A stretch of 15,345 nt of DNA from Thermoflexales bacterium (lineage in GTDB: Bacteria; Chloroflexota; Anaerolineae; Fen-1058): contig JAFGFO010000422.1 in the NCBI GenBank assembly GCA_016931085.1, forward strand, positions 1-15,345. Direction: 5' to 3'. The stretch's first letter is position 1, and the number at the start of each line of letters is the position of its first letter. Below, piece after piece: positions 15,309-15,345 of this stretch. A program made the position numbers and the translations under genes. The notes below the pieces were generated by a model. The model ran no database searches. It was not told where the DNA came from and saw only the letters and a list, made by a program, of their open reading frames with translations.

Positions 15309-15345
15309 TAAAATCTTTGGTTGCGGCGCGAAGCGTGCCGCGCTA

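Overview
The window looks like a chromosomal stretch of a Chloroflexota bacterium (Anaerolineae or a relative). This is an inference from moderately GC-rich DNA, a large soluble TPR/multi-GAF histidine kinase, a NuoC-NuoD fusion beside nuoB and nuoI, a RicT (PSP1-domain) protein, and many short intergenic hairpin repeats with GTAGGGGCG...CGCCCCTAC ends. There are no rRNA, tRNA, CRISPR or transposase genes, and no gene-free gap exceeds about 270 bases.

Left part (1-6.8 kb, all + strand): a TSUP-family anion permease; a 1327-residue orphan sensor histidine kinase (TPR array, three GAF domains, HisKA, HATPase) followed closely by a cyclase-family (kynurenine formamidase-like) metal hydrolase; then glucokinase, coupled without a gap to a 141-residue protein of unknown function. 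The kinase and glucokinase each have a TATAAT -10 box inside a nearly identical extended sequence. Three copies of a short CTAT/ATAG dyad surround the glucokinase promoter.

Middle (7.2-9.9 kb, - strand): transcribed leftward, a SufR-like iron-sulfur regulator with a near-consensus promoter, a HesB/IscA-type Fe-S carrier, a B12-type radical SAM enzyme whose start overlaps the carrier stop (TAATG), and a 68-residue unknown protein. The last gene converges on, and overlaps by 12 bases, the unknown gene behind glucokinase.

Right part (10.2-15.1 kb, + strand): a second near-consensus promoter, divergent from the regulator, drives nuoB, a nuoC-nuoD fusion and nuoI, followed by ricT and a PIG-L/LmbE deacetylase. 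nuoA, nuoE-H and nuoJ-N are absent, so the rest of complex I must be elsewhere. Most products from 7.4 to 14.4 kb bind or deliver Fe-S clusters. The two divergent promoters carry the same TAGC(T)ATGCTA element next to the -10 box, so joint control by the SufR-like regulator is a testable hypothesis.

Several genes (permease, kinase, nuoB) have their stop codon inside a short intergenic repeat. At least five small repeat types occupy the gaps between genes.
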